A DNA stretch of 64,000 nt from NCBI GenBank assembly GCA_021773175.1, contig JAJFKO010000019.1, positions 1-64,000 of the forward strand, read 5' to 3'. The translations under genes were made by a program, and so were the position numbers. The DNA comes from Gammaproteobacteria bacterium. GTDB lineage: Bacteria > Pseudomonadota > Gammaproteobacteria > JAJFKO01. A model generated the notes under the pieces. That model ran no database searches. It was not told the origin of the DNA and saw nothing but the letters and a program-made list of their open reading frames with translations. This document shows, piece by piece, positions 10,103 through 19,759 of the stretch (the stretch's first letter is position 1; the number at the start of each line of letters is the position of its first letter).

Positions 10103-11188
10103 CTATGAATAATACTCTAACTCAGATTGGCGTTTCTCATAGCCTAAAGAATCTGCCAATAAACCATTTTTAGCGAGCAAACTTAATTTCATTGCGATAT
10201 CTGGCAGCCATTTTGTGGTAGGTGTTGGTTGGAAGCCTAAATTCGCTTTTGCTTTTTCGATATCAGCAATAAATCCTGTGCCAGCAAAAAAAGCTGGAAA
10301 TTCAAAGGCAGGAATTTTATTTGTGATATCGGCCAACTCAGCTTCACAGATTTTTATATCTTTTGTTTGTATGCCAAGTCCTGATGCAAGCAGTAAGATG
10401 TATTCTTTCACTGATAAAATGTCTTCACCAGCGACGTTAATTGCACCACTAATTTCATGATCTTGGGTAATAGCGGTATGAAATGCGGTGACAACATCAT
10501 CAACAAATACATTTTTATATAATGTTTTTGGATGAGTTTTTGGAATGATAATAGGACCACCATCTAATAGTCGTTGCACCCAATACCACGTGCGATTATA
10601 TGGATCCGAGACTCCCTCAATAATAGCTGGACGTAATATAACAGTTTTTATATTAAGATTGTTTTTTGCAAAAGCATTTAATTCTAATTCAGCATGACGC
10701 TTACCATTACAATACATAGAATAGAAGTCTGTCAGCGCATCATTAGAAATCTTAGGTGAAAAATCTGGCTGCGACAAATCTGCTTGTTCTTCTTTTAAAG
10801 TATGGGCATGAATTTCAGATTGCGGTATGTCTCGGTTCCATTGATTGTATACAGCAACAGTAGAACAAAGAATATATTTTTTAAATTGAGTGCGTTTAAG
10901 TGCTGCAGTATGGGTGTCGACATCATTTTCTAGCCAGGAAATATTATCAACGATAACATCAAAGCTTTGTTCGCTAATAACAGATGCTATTCTTGTTATG
11001 CGTTGTGGGGTACTTTCTCCATTTTGAGTTTCTGTGTTTATTTTAACCTGCGCAACCTTGTTTTGTAATGCTGAAGGCAAGTTTTGAGTTCGTGAAATTA
11101 CGGTAACCTCATGACCATCATCAGCAAGCTGTTCTGCTAACTTAGCGCCAAAAAACTTTGTGCCGCCTAGTACTGCTATTCGTGCCAT
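10103..11188 (-). CDS. NAD-dependent epimerase/dehydratase family protein
   Basis: A 361-aa extended SDR protein beginning MARIAVLGGTKFFGAKLAEQ, the GGTxFxG dinucleotide-binding loop. It carries STVAVYNQ in the Ser/Tyr catalytic region and a Y-x-x-x-K-like element YCNGKRHAE near residue 160, as in nucleotide-sugar epimerases and plant-type mRNA-binding epimerases. Substrate is not evident. It is convergent with recG (7-base gap) and divergent from the broken marR gene across a 113-base promoter region, so MarR may once have controlled it. Confidence 0.7.
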   Translation of the reverse strand: MARIAVLGGTKFFGAKLAEQLADDGHEVTVISRTQNLPSALQNKVAQVKINTETQNGESTPQRITRIASVISEQSFDVIVDNISWLENDVDTHTAALKRTQFKKYILCSTVAVYNQWNRDIPQSEIHAHTLKEEQADLSQPDFSPKISNDALTDFYSMYCNGKRHAELELNAFAKNNLNIKTVILRPAIIEGVSDPYNRTWYWVQRLLDGGPIIIPKTHPKTLYKNVFVDDVVTAFHTAITQDHEISGAINVAGEDILSVKEYILLLASGLGIQTKDIKICEAELADITNKIPAFEFPAFFAGTGFIADIEKAKANLGFQPTPTTKWLPDIAMKLSLLAKNGLLADSLGYEKRQSELEYYS

Positions 11189-11301
11189 ATATTCTCCACA
11201 GTGTTATCAAGTGATTTTGCTAAAGATGAATGTGATTATAAAGCAATTCACTGAGATTTTGCATATAGTTACACCGCTATTGTATGTGAGGACTCACTAT
11301 C

Positions 11302-11757
11302 ATGTCTAAATCATCATTTGGTTTTACTTAGCCTAAAAAAAGTCCGGGATTTTCACTTTGGCAAACAACCATCACTTGGCGGCGGAAAATTAAATCAGTA
11401 CTGGAGCCATATGCAATATCTCACTCGCAATTTGTTATTCTCGCTGTGTTATTGTGGTTCTCAGAAACACAACAAGAAACTATTCAATCAGCCATAATCA
11501 ATAAAACCAAGTTAGATAAAATGACAGTTTCCAAAGCTTTAAAAAAATTAACTTTAGAGAATCTAGTAGAGCGTGAAGAATATACTGAAGATACTCGAGT
11601 AACGTTAGTTAGTTTAACTAAAAAAGGCCAAGTTTTAATTAAAAAACTGATGCCAATAATTGAGAAAATTGATCAATATTTTTCAGGTATTAGCCGTAAT
11701 AAACAGTTTTTGGTAATAAGCTGTTTGAATGAATTAGTGCTAAAAAATAATGAATAG
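11302..11757 (+). pseudogene. MarR family regulator with premature TAG at codon 10
   Basis: From ATG 11302 (GAGGA just upstream) the frame reads MSKSSFGFT, then TAG at 11329-11331, then continues open for about 140 codons: PKKSPGFSLWQTTITWRRKI and a winged helix with KTKLDKMTVSKALKKLTLE (recognition helix) and the wing REEYTEDTRVTLVSLTKKG. This is a full MarR-type DNA-binding domain. Apart from the stop the gene looks undamaged. The only later start with reasonable position is a GTG at 11446, which would lose the first helices. It may be a recent null mutation, suppressor read-through, or a sequencing error. The divergent SDR gene would be a natural target. Confidence 0.7.
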
Positions 11758-11775
11758 AGATTAGTATTTAATGTT

Positions 11776-13080
11776 CTAATAAATTCTACCAATACGCATA
11801 CTCGCTTTTGATAGCTCAGATAGAGCCGCCATATGACAATTTGTTGGAGTTTGATCGGATGCTCTTTGTGAATGAGTTGCTTGTGCTTTATTCATCCAAG
11901 TAAACGACTGAACAAGGCGAGCGATTTGTGCTGAACTCATAGGTTTTTGAGGAGCTGCAACTGCAGGTTTCTTTTTTGTAGGAAAAAAGGCAATTAGAGC
12001 GGCACTATCAGCAAAATATCTAGGATAGATTGCTACTCTCGGTTTTGGACCTTCTGTTTCTGCTTTTACTATTAGTGGTGAAAGTGGTTCTGAAGATTTG
12101 GCCACTTCTTCAGAATCTAATTCTTTCAGCGATTCGCTTGATGTAGAGCTTACCAACGTTGATTCATCATTTGGTCCATGTTCGTCGGCAACTTGTTTAT
12201 TGACTGCTGCTGCACAACGTTCACTTTGTTCAGGAGCAACCTCGACCCCTTTAGTGCGTGGTTTAATTTTAGCAATTGCACTTGCAGTAACTTGCAACAC
12301 GGTTTCTCTAATAAACAGAAAGCGTATTGCTATACCTGAGCTTAAAAATGTTTTTAACCAGGCTCGAGTATAGAATGCATTTTTTGTTGCGTTACGAAGG
12401 AATTTAGCGATGTCGCCTTTGCGGGCATTGGCGCTATTAACTGGAAATTGTAAACGTACTGTCAAAGAGACATTATTTGCATAAGTCATGACATCTTGTT
12501 GTTTACTTAATCGGAGTTTTAAACGTACGCCATCACCAACTTGTGTTTTACTCGTACGAGAACCGGATACTTTTTCAGTAAGTCTAGTTACAATATCTGC
12601 AGTGTCTTTTGCTTCTCTTTCGCTGCTTGCACCTTGAGTGAGCGCAGAGAAATAACGTCGACCGGTTCCGTAGTACATATCATCTCGCAAAGCAATCGTA
12701 ACGCTATGTCCATGCATAAGTGCAATAAAGGCTGCTACAAGCTTAACTTGTTGATGATTGCGAATGGGATTAGTTAAATATGTTTGCAAGATATTAACAG
12801 CTTCAACGGCTAGATTGTTATAATCAATTCCTGCACGATAAGAATCATAGTGTGTGCTCAATAGTAGATTTGCAAGAATGCGGTGTAGTAAAACTTTTTG
12901 TTCTGTGGATGCTTGCCAGTAGAGTACTGTCCAGCGTTGTAATGCATCGTTGCCAAGGTTTGCGAAATCAATATCAGAAACGTCAGCAAAGTAGTTATCT
13001 AATCGGGTTACCACTTTCTCTACGACAGTTGTAGCTTTTTTTAATAATTTTTTCGCTGCCATTTGCCATCTCAACTTCAT
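11776..13080 (-). CDS. Orphan protein, basic N-terminus and Ser/Glu-rich linker
   Basis: A 434-aa protein of no family I recognise. The first 25 residues are a basic amphipathic helix (MAAKKLLKKATTVVEKVVTR; the ATG giving this start is at 13062). Residues about 30-260 are mostly helical with weak hydrophobic patches; about 275-345 is a low-complexity acidic/Ser linker (STLVSSTSSESLKELDSEE); the end is Ala/Pro/Ser-rich. No signal peptide or clear membrane helix. It is flanked by the broken marR and waaA. Length, disorder and lack of relatives make a secreted effector possible, but this is inference. Confidence 0.6.
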   Translation of the reverse strand: MKLRWQMAAKKLLKKATTVVEKVVTRLDNYFADVSDIDFANLGNDALQRWTVLYWQASTEQKVLLHRILANLLLSTHYDSYRAGIDYNNLAVEAVNILQTYLTNPIRNHQQVKLVAAFIALMHGHSVTIALRDDMYYGTGRRYFSALTQGASSEREAKDTADIVTRLTEKVSGSRTSKTQVGDGVRLKLRLSKQQDVMTYANNVSLTVRLQFPVNSANARKGDIAKFLRNATKNAFYTRAWLKTFLSSGIAIRFLFIRETVLQVTASAIAKIKPRTKGVEVAPEQSERCAAAVNKQVADEHGPNDESTLVSSTSSESLKELDSEEVAKSSEPLSPLIVKAETEGPKPRVAIYPRYFADSAALIAFFPTKKKPAVAAPQKPMSSAQIARLVQSFTWMNKAQATHSQRASDQTPTNCHMAALSELSKASMRIGRIY

Positions 13081-13185
13081 TCTAATTCTGTGAGCTTTCT
13101 CGAGCTCTGAACATGATGCTAACGGTTGACTATTGCAGAATGATTGCGATAACTGTCGATTTTGTAACAGTGTGTAACAAATTTA

Positions 13186-14496
13186 TTAAGATTGACTATT
13201 TTTGGTTAATAAGTTGTCAATCAAGTCTAGGTGAGTTTGCAAGGCGCCACGATTTTGTTCAACAACGGTTTTACCGGCAGCAACCATTTCTTCCTGTAAG
13301 TTTGGATTTTGAAAAAGGTGGCATACTTGCTTTGCTAGCTCATCACTATTATGAACAGTTTTTATAGCTGTAGCTGCGGTTAATAGGCGGTTAATTTCCA
13401 AAAAATTAAAAACATGGGGTCCGGTGATGGTTGGAATACCGCAAGCTGCTGGTTCCAATGGGTTATGACCACCAACATTAACCAGACTGCCTCCGACAAA
13501 AGCAATATCGGCTGCGGCATAAAAAGTACATAGTTCACCGATGGTATCACCGATAAAAACATCCGTAGTTTCAGAACAGGCTTCACCGGTGCTGCGTTGT
13601 GCGGTGCTAAACCTAAGCTTTTGGCAAAGTTGAATGACCTTAGTAAAACGTTCTGGATGGCGTGGAACAAGAACTAATAAGCATGTTGGTATGATTTTTC
13701 TAATGCTTGCATATGCTTGTAAGATAATATCTTCTTCGCCTTCATGTGTGCTTGCTGCGATTAAAACTGAACGGCCTGTTCCCCAAAGTTGTCGAATATG
13801 TGCAGCTTGTTCGAATAAACTTGCGGGTAACGATAAATCAAACTTAATACTGCCGGTAATAGTAATGTCTTTACCTGGCATGCCCAATTCATGAAAACGA
13901 TCGGCATCAAGTTGCGTTTGTGCCGCAACCAAAGCAACGTTATCAAGCATATTTTGTGTTAGCCAGCCAATCTTGCCATAGCCTTTAAATGAATTTGGTG
14001 ACAAGCGTGCATTACCGATCATGACGGGAATATTGCGTTTTTTACAGGCGGCAAAAATATTTGGCCATAACTCTGTTTCGATCATCAATGCGAGCTTAGG
14101 CTGGACTTTATTTAAGAAGCGATTGACGGCTCCTGGTAAATCATAAGGTGCGTAAACATGGAAAACATCATCACCAAATAATGTTCTGACGCGTTCCGAG
14201 CCTGTTGGTGTAAGCGTGGTGACGGTTAAAGGTAAATCAGGATATTGTTTTTGTAAGGCTTGAATTAATGGTGTGGCAGCAATGACTTCTCCTAATGACA
14301 CAGCATGAACCCATAATCCGCCAGGTTGTGTGGTTTTCTTACAAGCTGAAAAGCGTTCTCGCCAGCGGTGGGCATATGCCGGGGCACGATTAGCACGCCA
14401 TAATAAACGCATGATAACGAGCGGACTGACGCAGTAAAAGAAGGAGCTATAAATATATCGAACTGTATTAAATCGTGCCACAGATCTTTGCCTCAT
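13186..14496 (-). CDS. waaA: 3-deoxy-D-manno-octulosonic acid (Kdo) transferase
   Basis: A 436-aa WaaA/KdtA, the GT-B enzyme that adds Kdo to lipid A precursors at the cytoplasmic face of the inner membrane. There is an N-terminal membrane anchor (about residues 12-30), the acceptor-side HAVSLGEVIAATPLI with the catalytic Glu, and the donor-domain signature GSLVNVGGHNPLEPAACG then GPHVFNF. It shows that the organism makes Kdo-containing LPS. It stands alone between an orphan and the divergent djlA-priA pair. Confidence 0.96.
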   Translation of the reverse strand: MRQRSVARFNTVRYIYSSFFYCVSPLVIMRLLWRANRAPAYAHRWRERFSACKKTTQPGGLWVHAVSLGEVIAATPLIQALQKQYPDLPLTVTTLTPTGSERVRTLFGDDVFHVYAPYDLPGAVNRFLNKVQPKLALMIETELWPNIFAACKKRNIPVMIGNARLSPNSFKGYGKIGWLTQNMLDNVALVAAQTQLDADRFHELGMPGKDITITGSIKFDLSLPASLFEQAAHIRQLWGTGRSVLIAASTHEGEEDIILQAYASIRKIIPTCLLVLVPRHPERFTKVIQLCQKLRFSTAQRSTGEACSETTDVFIGDTIGELCTFYAAADIAFVGGSLVNVGGHNPLEPAACGIPTITGPHVFNFLEINRLLTAATAIKTVHNSDELAKQVCHLFQNPNLQEEMVAAGKTVVEQNRGALQTHLDLIDNLLTKNSQS

Positions 14497-14589
14497 GTAT
14501 TATTATCCAAAAAGGGGTAGAATATACCAATTTATTAATAAGTGTGCAAAATATTAGTACACAGAGTACGTAAATAATAGGGTTATTTG

Positions 14590-15411
14590 ATGTTTTGGGG
14601 AAAAATTATTGGTGCGCTATTTGGCTGGTTAGTTGCTGGTCCAATGGGGTTAGTATTCGGTGTGTTAGTTGGCCATTACTTTGATCGAAGTTTTAGATTC
14701 AATTATTTCAATTACGATTGGGTAAAACAAAAAAATCAAAAAGACAAAGCGCGCATTACTTTCTTTAAAGCGACGTTTAGTATTATGGGCCATGTCGCAA
14801 AAGCTGATGGCCGAATTTCTGAAGAAGAAATTAAAGTTGCTAAACGTATCATGCGACACATGCTGTTATCAGCAGAACAAAAAAAATTAGCGGTCCACTA
14901 CTTTAATGAAGGCAAGCGACCAGGTTTTAATCTGCAAAGTATGTTGAAAGTATTAGTAGAAGATTGTCAGCATCACTCTGCATTATTACGCGTGTTTATT
15001 GAGATCCAAATGCAAGCGGCCTTCGCTGAAGGCGTAATGACTGATAATAAGAAAAAAGTACTTGAACAAATCTGTTTGGCATTAGGTATTAAACCAACGT
15101 TTTCTGAATTCCAATGGTCACAAGAGCGTGCGCATCAATATAGTCATCAGCAATCTTCAAGTAATAGTAGTGGTAGAAGTGGCTATCAATCTTATACTGC
15201 GGCGAACGAAGATTACTATGCTGTTTTAGGTGTGTCGAAAACAGCAACAAATGCAGAGGTTAAACGTGCTTACCGTAAGATGATGAGTCAGAATCATCCT
15301 GATAAATTAGTTGCAAAAGGGTTGCCAGAAGAAATGATGAAGTTGGCAACTGAGAAAACTCAACGCATCCAAAAGGCTTACGAAATTATAAAGAAAGAAC
15401 GTAAGATATGA
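14590..15411 (+). CDS. djlA: Membrane-anchored co-chaperone DjlA
   Basis: A 273-aa DnaJ-like protein of the inner membrane. An N-terminal Gly-rich transmembrane helix (residues 5-28) is followed by a TerB-like helical domain (about 50-165, with AKADGRISEEEI), a Ser/Gln linker and a C-terminal J domain (about 207-272) with the HPD motif in QNHPDKL, which stimulates DnaK. Length matches E. coli DjlA. ATG 14590 is preferred over the adjacent TTG 14587. Its end overlaps the priA start by 4 bases (ATGA), indicating an operon. Confidence 0.93.
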   Translation: MFWGKIIGALFGWLVAGPMGLVFGVLVGHYFDRSFRFNYFNYDWVKQKNQKDKARITFFKATFSIMGHVAKADGRISEEEIKVAKRIMRHMLLSAEQKKLAVHYFNEGKRPGFNLQSMLKVLVEDCQHHSALLRVFIEIQMQAAFAEGVMTDNKKKVLEQICLALGIKPTFSEFQWSQERAHQYSHQQSSSNSSGRSGYQSYTAANEDYYAVLGVSKTATNAEVKRAYRKMMSQNHPDKLVAKGLPEEMMKLATEKTQRIQKAYEIIKKERKI

Positions 15412-17627
15412 GTGTTTTGAGGATTGCGCTACCAACACCGTTGCGCAAACTATTCGACTATTTACCTCCCGCTGATTGTGATATTCAACAGTTGCAGCCT
15501 GGCGTCAGGGTTTTTGTTAATTTTGGTCGACGCAAAATGCTTGGTGTTCTCGTCACAGTTGTTAATGAAAGTGAGTTTCCGCGGGACAAACTCAAATCAG
15601 TGATAAAAATTATCGATAGTGAGCCGGTGTTTTCAGATACGTTGTTTGTATTATTGCAATGGGCTGCTAACTATTATCAACATTCATTTGGCGAAACATT
15701 CTTTACGGCGTTACCAAGCATGTTGCGTGAAGATCGCCCCGCAAAACTTAATCAGTATAAAACACATTGGTGTTTAACCGAGTTGGGCCGCAAGATATCG
15801 ATCACTGAATTATCGCGAGCGCCAAAACAACGTAGAGTATTACTGCTACTACGAGAACAAAATACGAGTTTAACTACGGAGCAATGTTTGGTATTAGATA
15901 TTACGTCATCGATACTACAAGCATTAATAAAAAAACAGTTAATTGTAAAAGAGGAAATAGAGGACACGATTGAGCATGCTGTGGCTGAACTTGTTATCAA
16001 ACCCAGTCCTGTGGTGCTCAATGTTGAACAGCAAGAAGCATTAGACAGCATTAAACAGAGTATTGATGATTTTAAAGTCTGGTTGCTGTATGGCGTGACC
16101 GGTAGTGGTAAAACCGAAGTATATTTACAGGTGATAGCAGAAGTGCTGCGTGCTGGCAAACAAGCTCTAGTATTAATTCCAGAGATTGCGCTAACACCGC
16201 AAACGGTGGCACGTTTTTCTGAACGTTTTATGACGAAGATAGTCGTGTTTCATTCTAAGTTATCTCAGACTGAAAAATTCAAAGGTTGGTTGGCAGCCAG
16301 AGAGGGCACGGCAAAGATTATTATTGGTACACGTTCTGCGGTTTTTACACCGATGCAGAATCCCGGTATCATTATTATTGATGAAGCGCATGATACATCG
16401 TTTAAACAACAAAATGGTTTGCGCTATTCAGCAAGAAATTTAGCTGTATTGCGAGCGCAGCGTGAGAAGATGCCAATTATTCTAGGTTCAGCGACACCAA
16501 CATTAGAAAGTCTTTATAATGCTGACAATAAACAATATCAAATGTTACGTTTAAGAAAACGCGCGGGCAAAGCTATTCCTCCAACTTTTACCGTAGTGGA
16601 TATGCGACAACAAAAACTAAGTGGTGGTTTAGCTGCGGAGTTATTGACACTTGTGGGTGAGCATTTACAACGTGAAGGCCAAGTTTTATTGTTTTTAAAT
16701 CAACGTGGTTTTGCACCGGTATTAATGTGCCATGGCTGTGGTTGGTTTGCTAGTTGTCGACGTTGTGATGCAAAAATGGTTTTTCATAAACGCTTGCATG
16801 AATTGCGCTGTCATCATTGTGATCGGCGTGAAGCGGTTGTTCCGCGTTGTCCAGATTGTCAGGCTGAGCAAATTATGCCGGTTGGTATGGGAACAGAACG
16901 TTTGCAGCAAACCATCATGGCACATTTCCCGAATTATAAAGTGGCGCGTATCGATCGAGATTCAACACAACGCAAAGGTGAAATGGAGGCGCTGTTGGAT
17001 GGTGCGCGTGATGGCAAGTTTCAGATTTTAATCGGTACACAAATGTTGGCGAAAGGGCATCATTTTCCCGGTGTTACTTTGGTTGGAATTGTTAATGCCG
17101 ATGGCGGTTTGCTCAGTGCAGATTTTCGGGCAACGGAACGCTTCGCACAATTAGTTTTACAAGTGGCTGGACGTGCGGGGCGTGTTGAGCGTGTTGGTGA
17201 GGTGGCAATACAAACACATCAACCACAACATCCGTTATTACAATTATTATTAAACAAGGGTTATTTGGCATTTACTAATGCTCTGTTAGAAGAACGTAAA
17301 CTTGCTGCCATGCCACCCTATTCACATTTAGCATTACTACGTGCAGAAGCCCCCAATAGCCAAGCACCTCTAGCGTTTTTACAGCAGATATCTTTGCAAG
17401 CTCGATCGCTTATTAAAAATACGGATAGTCATGTTCATGTTTTGGGACCAGCTCCTGCTCCTATCGAACGTGTTGCTGGTAAATATCGAGCACAATTATT
17501 GCTGCAATCACCTCAGCGTAAATCATTACAAATATTATTAAGCCAACTTATTTCTTTGATTAGCAACGATAAATTAAGTAAGCAAGTGCGCTGGAGTATT
17601 GATGTCGATCCAATTGATATGGTTTAG
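15408..17627 (+). CDS. priA: Primosomal protein N' (replication restart helicase)
   Basis: A 739-aa PriA, which restarts collapsed replication forks by loading the primosome. It has the N-terminal 3'-end-binding domain, Walker A GVTGSGKTEVY, the DEAHD box, and the Cys-rich zinc-binding insertion CHGCGWFASCRRCD plus CHHC and CPDC, then helicase motifs V-VI (ATERFAQLVLQVAGRAGR). The start overlaps djlA by 4 bases. Length is normal. Confidence 0.97.
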   Translation: MSVLRIALPTPLRKLFDYLPPADCDIQQLQPGVRVFVNFGRRKMLGVLVTVVNESEFPRDKLKSVIKIIDSEPVFSDTLFVLLQWAANYYQHSFGETFFTALPSMLREDRPAKLNQYKTHWCLTELGRKISITELSRAPKQRRVLLLLREQNTSLTTEQCLVLDITSSILQALIKKQLIVKEEIEDTIEHAVAELVIKPSPVVLNVEQQEALDSIKQSIDDFKVWLLYGVTGSGKTEVYLQVIAEVLRAGKQALVLIPEIALTPQTVARFSERFMTKIVVFHSKLSQTEKFKGWLAAREGTAKIIIGTRSAVFTPMQNPGIIIIDEAHDTSFKQQNGLRYSARNLAVLRAQREKMPIILGSATPTLESLYNADNKQYQMLRLRKRAGKAIPPTFTVVDMRQQKLSGGLAAELLTLVGEHLQREGQVLLFLNQRGFAPVLMCHGCGWFASCRRCDAKMVFHKRLHELRCHHCDRREAVVPRCPDCQAEQIMPVGMGTERLQQTIMAHFPNYKVARIDRDSTQRKGEMEALLDGARDGKFQILIGTQMLAKGHHFPGVTLVGIVNADGGLLSADFRATERFAQLVLQVAGRAGRVERVGEVAIQTHQPQHPLLQLLLNKGYLAFTNALLEERKLAAMPPYSHLALLRAEAPNSQAPLAFLQQISLQARSLIKNTDSHVHVLGPAPAPIERVAGKYRAQLLLQSPQRKSLQILLSQLISLISNDKLSKQVRWSIDVDPIDMV

Positions 17628-17779
17628 TCGATACTCTGTCTTTCAAAGTCTTCCCGCAGATTTTAGTGTGTTAGGACTTTGCCCAGTAGGTTAATTCCGG
17701 TATACTCGCCCCAACATTATTGTTCAATTTTGGGCTTAAATTATCATGCTTAAGATTGTTCTTTTTTAGGATAAAACAT

Positions 17780-18460
17780 ATGAGTATGACACGTTCTATT
17801 TTCGGTATGTTTGCACCTTCACCTATTCGTCCACTGCAAAAACACATGGCCAAGTCTTATGCTTGTGCTGCGCACTTAGAAGATTTTTTTAAAGCTATTT
17901 TGATGCAGGATTTAGAGGCTGCAGAAAGGCATCAAAATGTTATTGTGCAACTGGAAAATGAAGCCGACGATTTAAAAAAAGCATTGCGACTTAGCTTGCC
18001 AAGTAATTTATTTTTGCCGCTACCAAGGACCGATATTCTTGAAACTCTCCGCGTTCAAGATCGTGTTGCCAATAAGGCTAAAGATATTGCTGGTTTAATA
18101 TTGGGACGCAAGATGCAGATTCCTGAAGTAATTGCCGATGATATGTTGGCATTTGTGAAGCGTAGTATTGATGCCGCAGGTCAAGCGAATAAGGCTATTA
18201 ATGAATTAGATGAATTGTTAGAAACAGGATTTCGCGGTCGCGAAGTTGATATTGTTGAAGAAATGATTACGAAACTAAATGATATTGAGCATGATACGGA
18301 TGAAATTCAAATAAAAATTCGTCGTGCGATTTTCACCATTGAAAAAGATCTCGCGCCTATTGATACGATGTTCTTATATAAAGCCGTTGACTGGATTGGT
18401 GAGTTAGCTGATCGAGCTCAAAGTGTTGGTGGCCGGTTAAGTATGTTATTAGCGAGGTAA
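17780..18460 (+). CDS. DUF47/TIGR00153 Pit-accessory protein (PhoU-like)
   Basis: A 226-aa helical protein of the DUF47/TIGR00153 family, distant relatives of PhoU that are encoded next to low-affinity phosphate permeases and are thought to modulate them. Typical marks are MFAPSPIRPLQKHM at the start and the C-terminal IDTMFLYKAVDWIGELADRAQ. AGGA lies about 9 bases before ATG 17780; ORF extension upstream to 17720 is not conserved-looking. It sits 7 bases before pitA, so the two form one unit. A promoter-like TATACT lies near 17700. Confidence 0.88.
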   Translation: MSMTRSIFGMFAPSPIRPLQKHMAKSYACAAHLEDFFKAILMQDLEAAERHQNVIVQLENEADDLKKALRLSLPSNLFLPLPRTDILETLRVQDRVANKAKDIAGLILGRKMQIPEVIADDMLAFVKRSIDAAGQANKAINELDELLETGFRGREVDIVEEMITKLNDIEHDTDEIQIKIRRAIFTIEKDLAPIDTMFLYKAVDWIGELADRAQSVGGRLSMLLAR

Positions 18461-18467
18461 TGATTAA

Positions 18468-19718
18468 ATGGATTACGGCTTTATCTTTATAATCCTTGCA
18501 GTAGTTTTTGGTTTGTTCATGACCTGGGGCGTTGGTGCCAACGATTTGTCGAACGTTCTTAGTACCGCGATGGGCTCTAAAGCTTTATCAGTACGCCAAG
18601 CGTTAATCATTGCCATTATCTTTGAATGCGCCGGTGCTTTTTTAGCGAGTGGTAGTGTAACTCACACGATTCGCCATGGCATTATTAATATGGATGTACT
18701 CAATAACGATCCGCAAACCTTAGTGTTGGGTATGTTAGCAGTGATGTTGGGTGGTTCATGCTGGATGACGATCGCAAGTTTCTTTGGATTACCCGTTTCT
18801 ATTACTAATACTATTATTGGCTCTATCGTAGGTTTTGGTTCTGTCGTTATTGGTGTACATGCAGTACATTGGAAAATGGTTGCGATTATTGCTTGCGGCT
18901 GGGTTATTTCTCCTATGATTTCAGGTGTGGTTGCTTATATTATTTTTCTGAGTATTCAAAAATTTATTTTAACAACACCGACACCGTTTAAATCTGCGAA
19001 AAGACGAGTACCCTATTATTTCTTCTTAATCGGTTTTATTCTTTCTGTTGCAACCATATTAAAAGGTTTAAAACATTTCGGCATATATTTTTCGCGTAGT
19101 CAAAGCGTAGGTATTTCTATAGTAATAGGTTTGTTCGTTATGCTTTTGGGGATAATCTTTATTCGGCGTATTAATATTGTCGGTAAAATTAGTCGCCATG
19201 AAGAATATGCTCGAATTGAAAAGATATTTGCAGTATTAATGTTATTTACGGCCTGCGCAATGGTATTTGCTCATGGGTCAAATGATGTGGCAAATGCCGT
19301 TGGGCCCATGAGTATTATTATTTGTTTAGTGAAAAATGGCGGGCATATGGCCTCAAATGCACCGCAAATATTATGGGTATTAGCTCTGGGTTGCTTCGGT
19401 ATCATTGTTGGTTTACTGACTTATGGACGTAAAGTTATTGCCACGGTTGGTTCAGGTATTACGGCTTTAACACCGAGTCGAGCTTTTGCTGCAACCATGT
19501 CTGCTGCTTGTACGGCTGTTATTGCAACTAGTGCTGGAATTCCTATATCAACGACACAAATTTTAGTTGGCGGTGTGTTAGGCGTTGGTATGGCGCGCGG
19601 TATTGGTGCATTGAATTTACGTGTTATTCGCAATATCTTTTTGTCGTGGTTTATTACCATCCCTTTAGGCGCGTTATTTACGATCATATTTTATTATATT
19701 TTTAGACTCTTCTTTTAG
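18468..19718 (+). CDS. pitA: Low-affinity inorganic phosphate transporter PitA
   Basis: A 416-aa inner-membrane permease of the PiT family, importing metal-phosphate with protons. The two inverted PiT signatures are visible: GVGANDLSNVLSTAMGSKAL near residue 22 and AHGSNDVANAVGPMS near residue 269, each in a membrane segment, with about ten hydrophobic helices overall. Directly downstream of its DUF47 partner. No ABC-type Pst genes are present in this window. Confidence 0.94.
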   Translation: MDYGFIFIILAVVFGLFMTWGVGANDLSNVLSTAMGSKALSVRQALIIAIIFECAGAFLASGSVTHTIRHGIINMDVLNNDPQTLVLGMLAVMLGGSCWMTIASFFGLPVSITNTIIGSIVGFGSVVIGVHAVHWKMVAIIACGWVISPMISGVVAYIIFLSIQKFILTTPTPFKSAKRRVPYYFFLIGFILSVATILKGLKHFGIYFSRSQSVGISIVIGLFVMLLGIIFIRRINIVGKISRHEEYARIEKIFAVLMLFTACAMVFAHGSNDVANAVGPMSIIICLVKNGGHMASNAPQILWVLALGCFGIIVGLLTYGRKVIATVGSGITALTPSRAFAATMSAACTAVIATSAGIPISTTQILVGGVLGVGMARGIGALNLRVIRNIFLSWFITIPLGALFTIIFYYIFRLFF

Positions 19719-19759
19719 TACTCTACTATTTTCATCAATATAAGAAGGATGAAAAGCTT

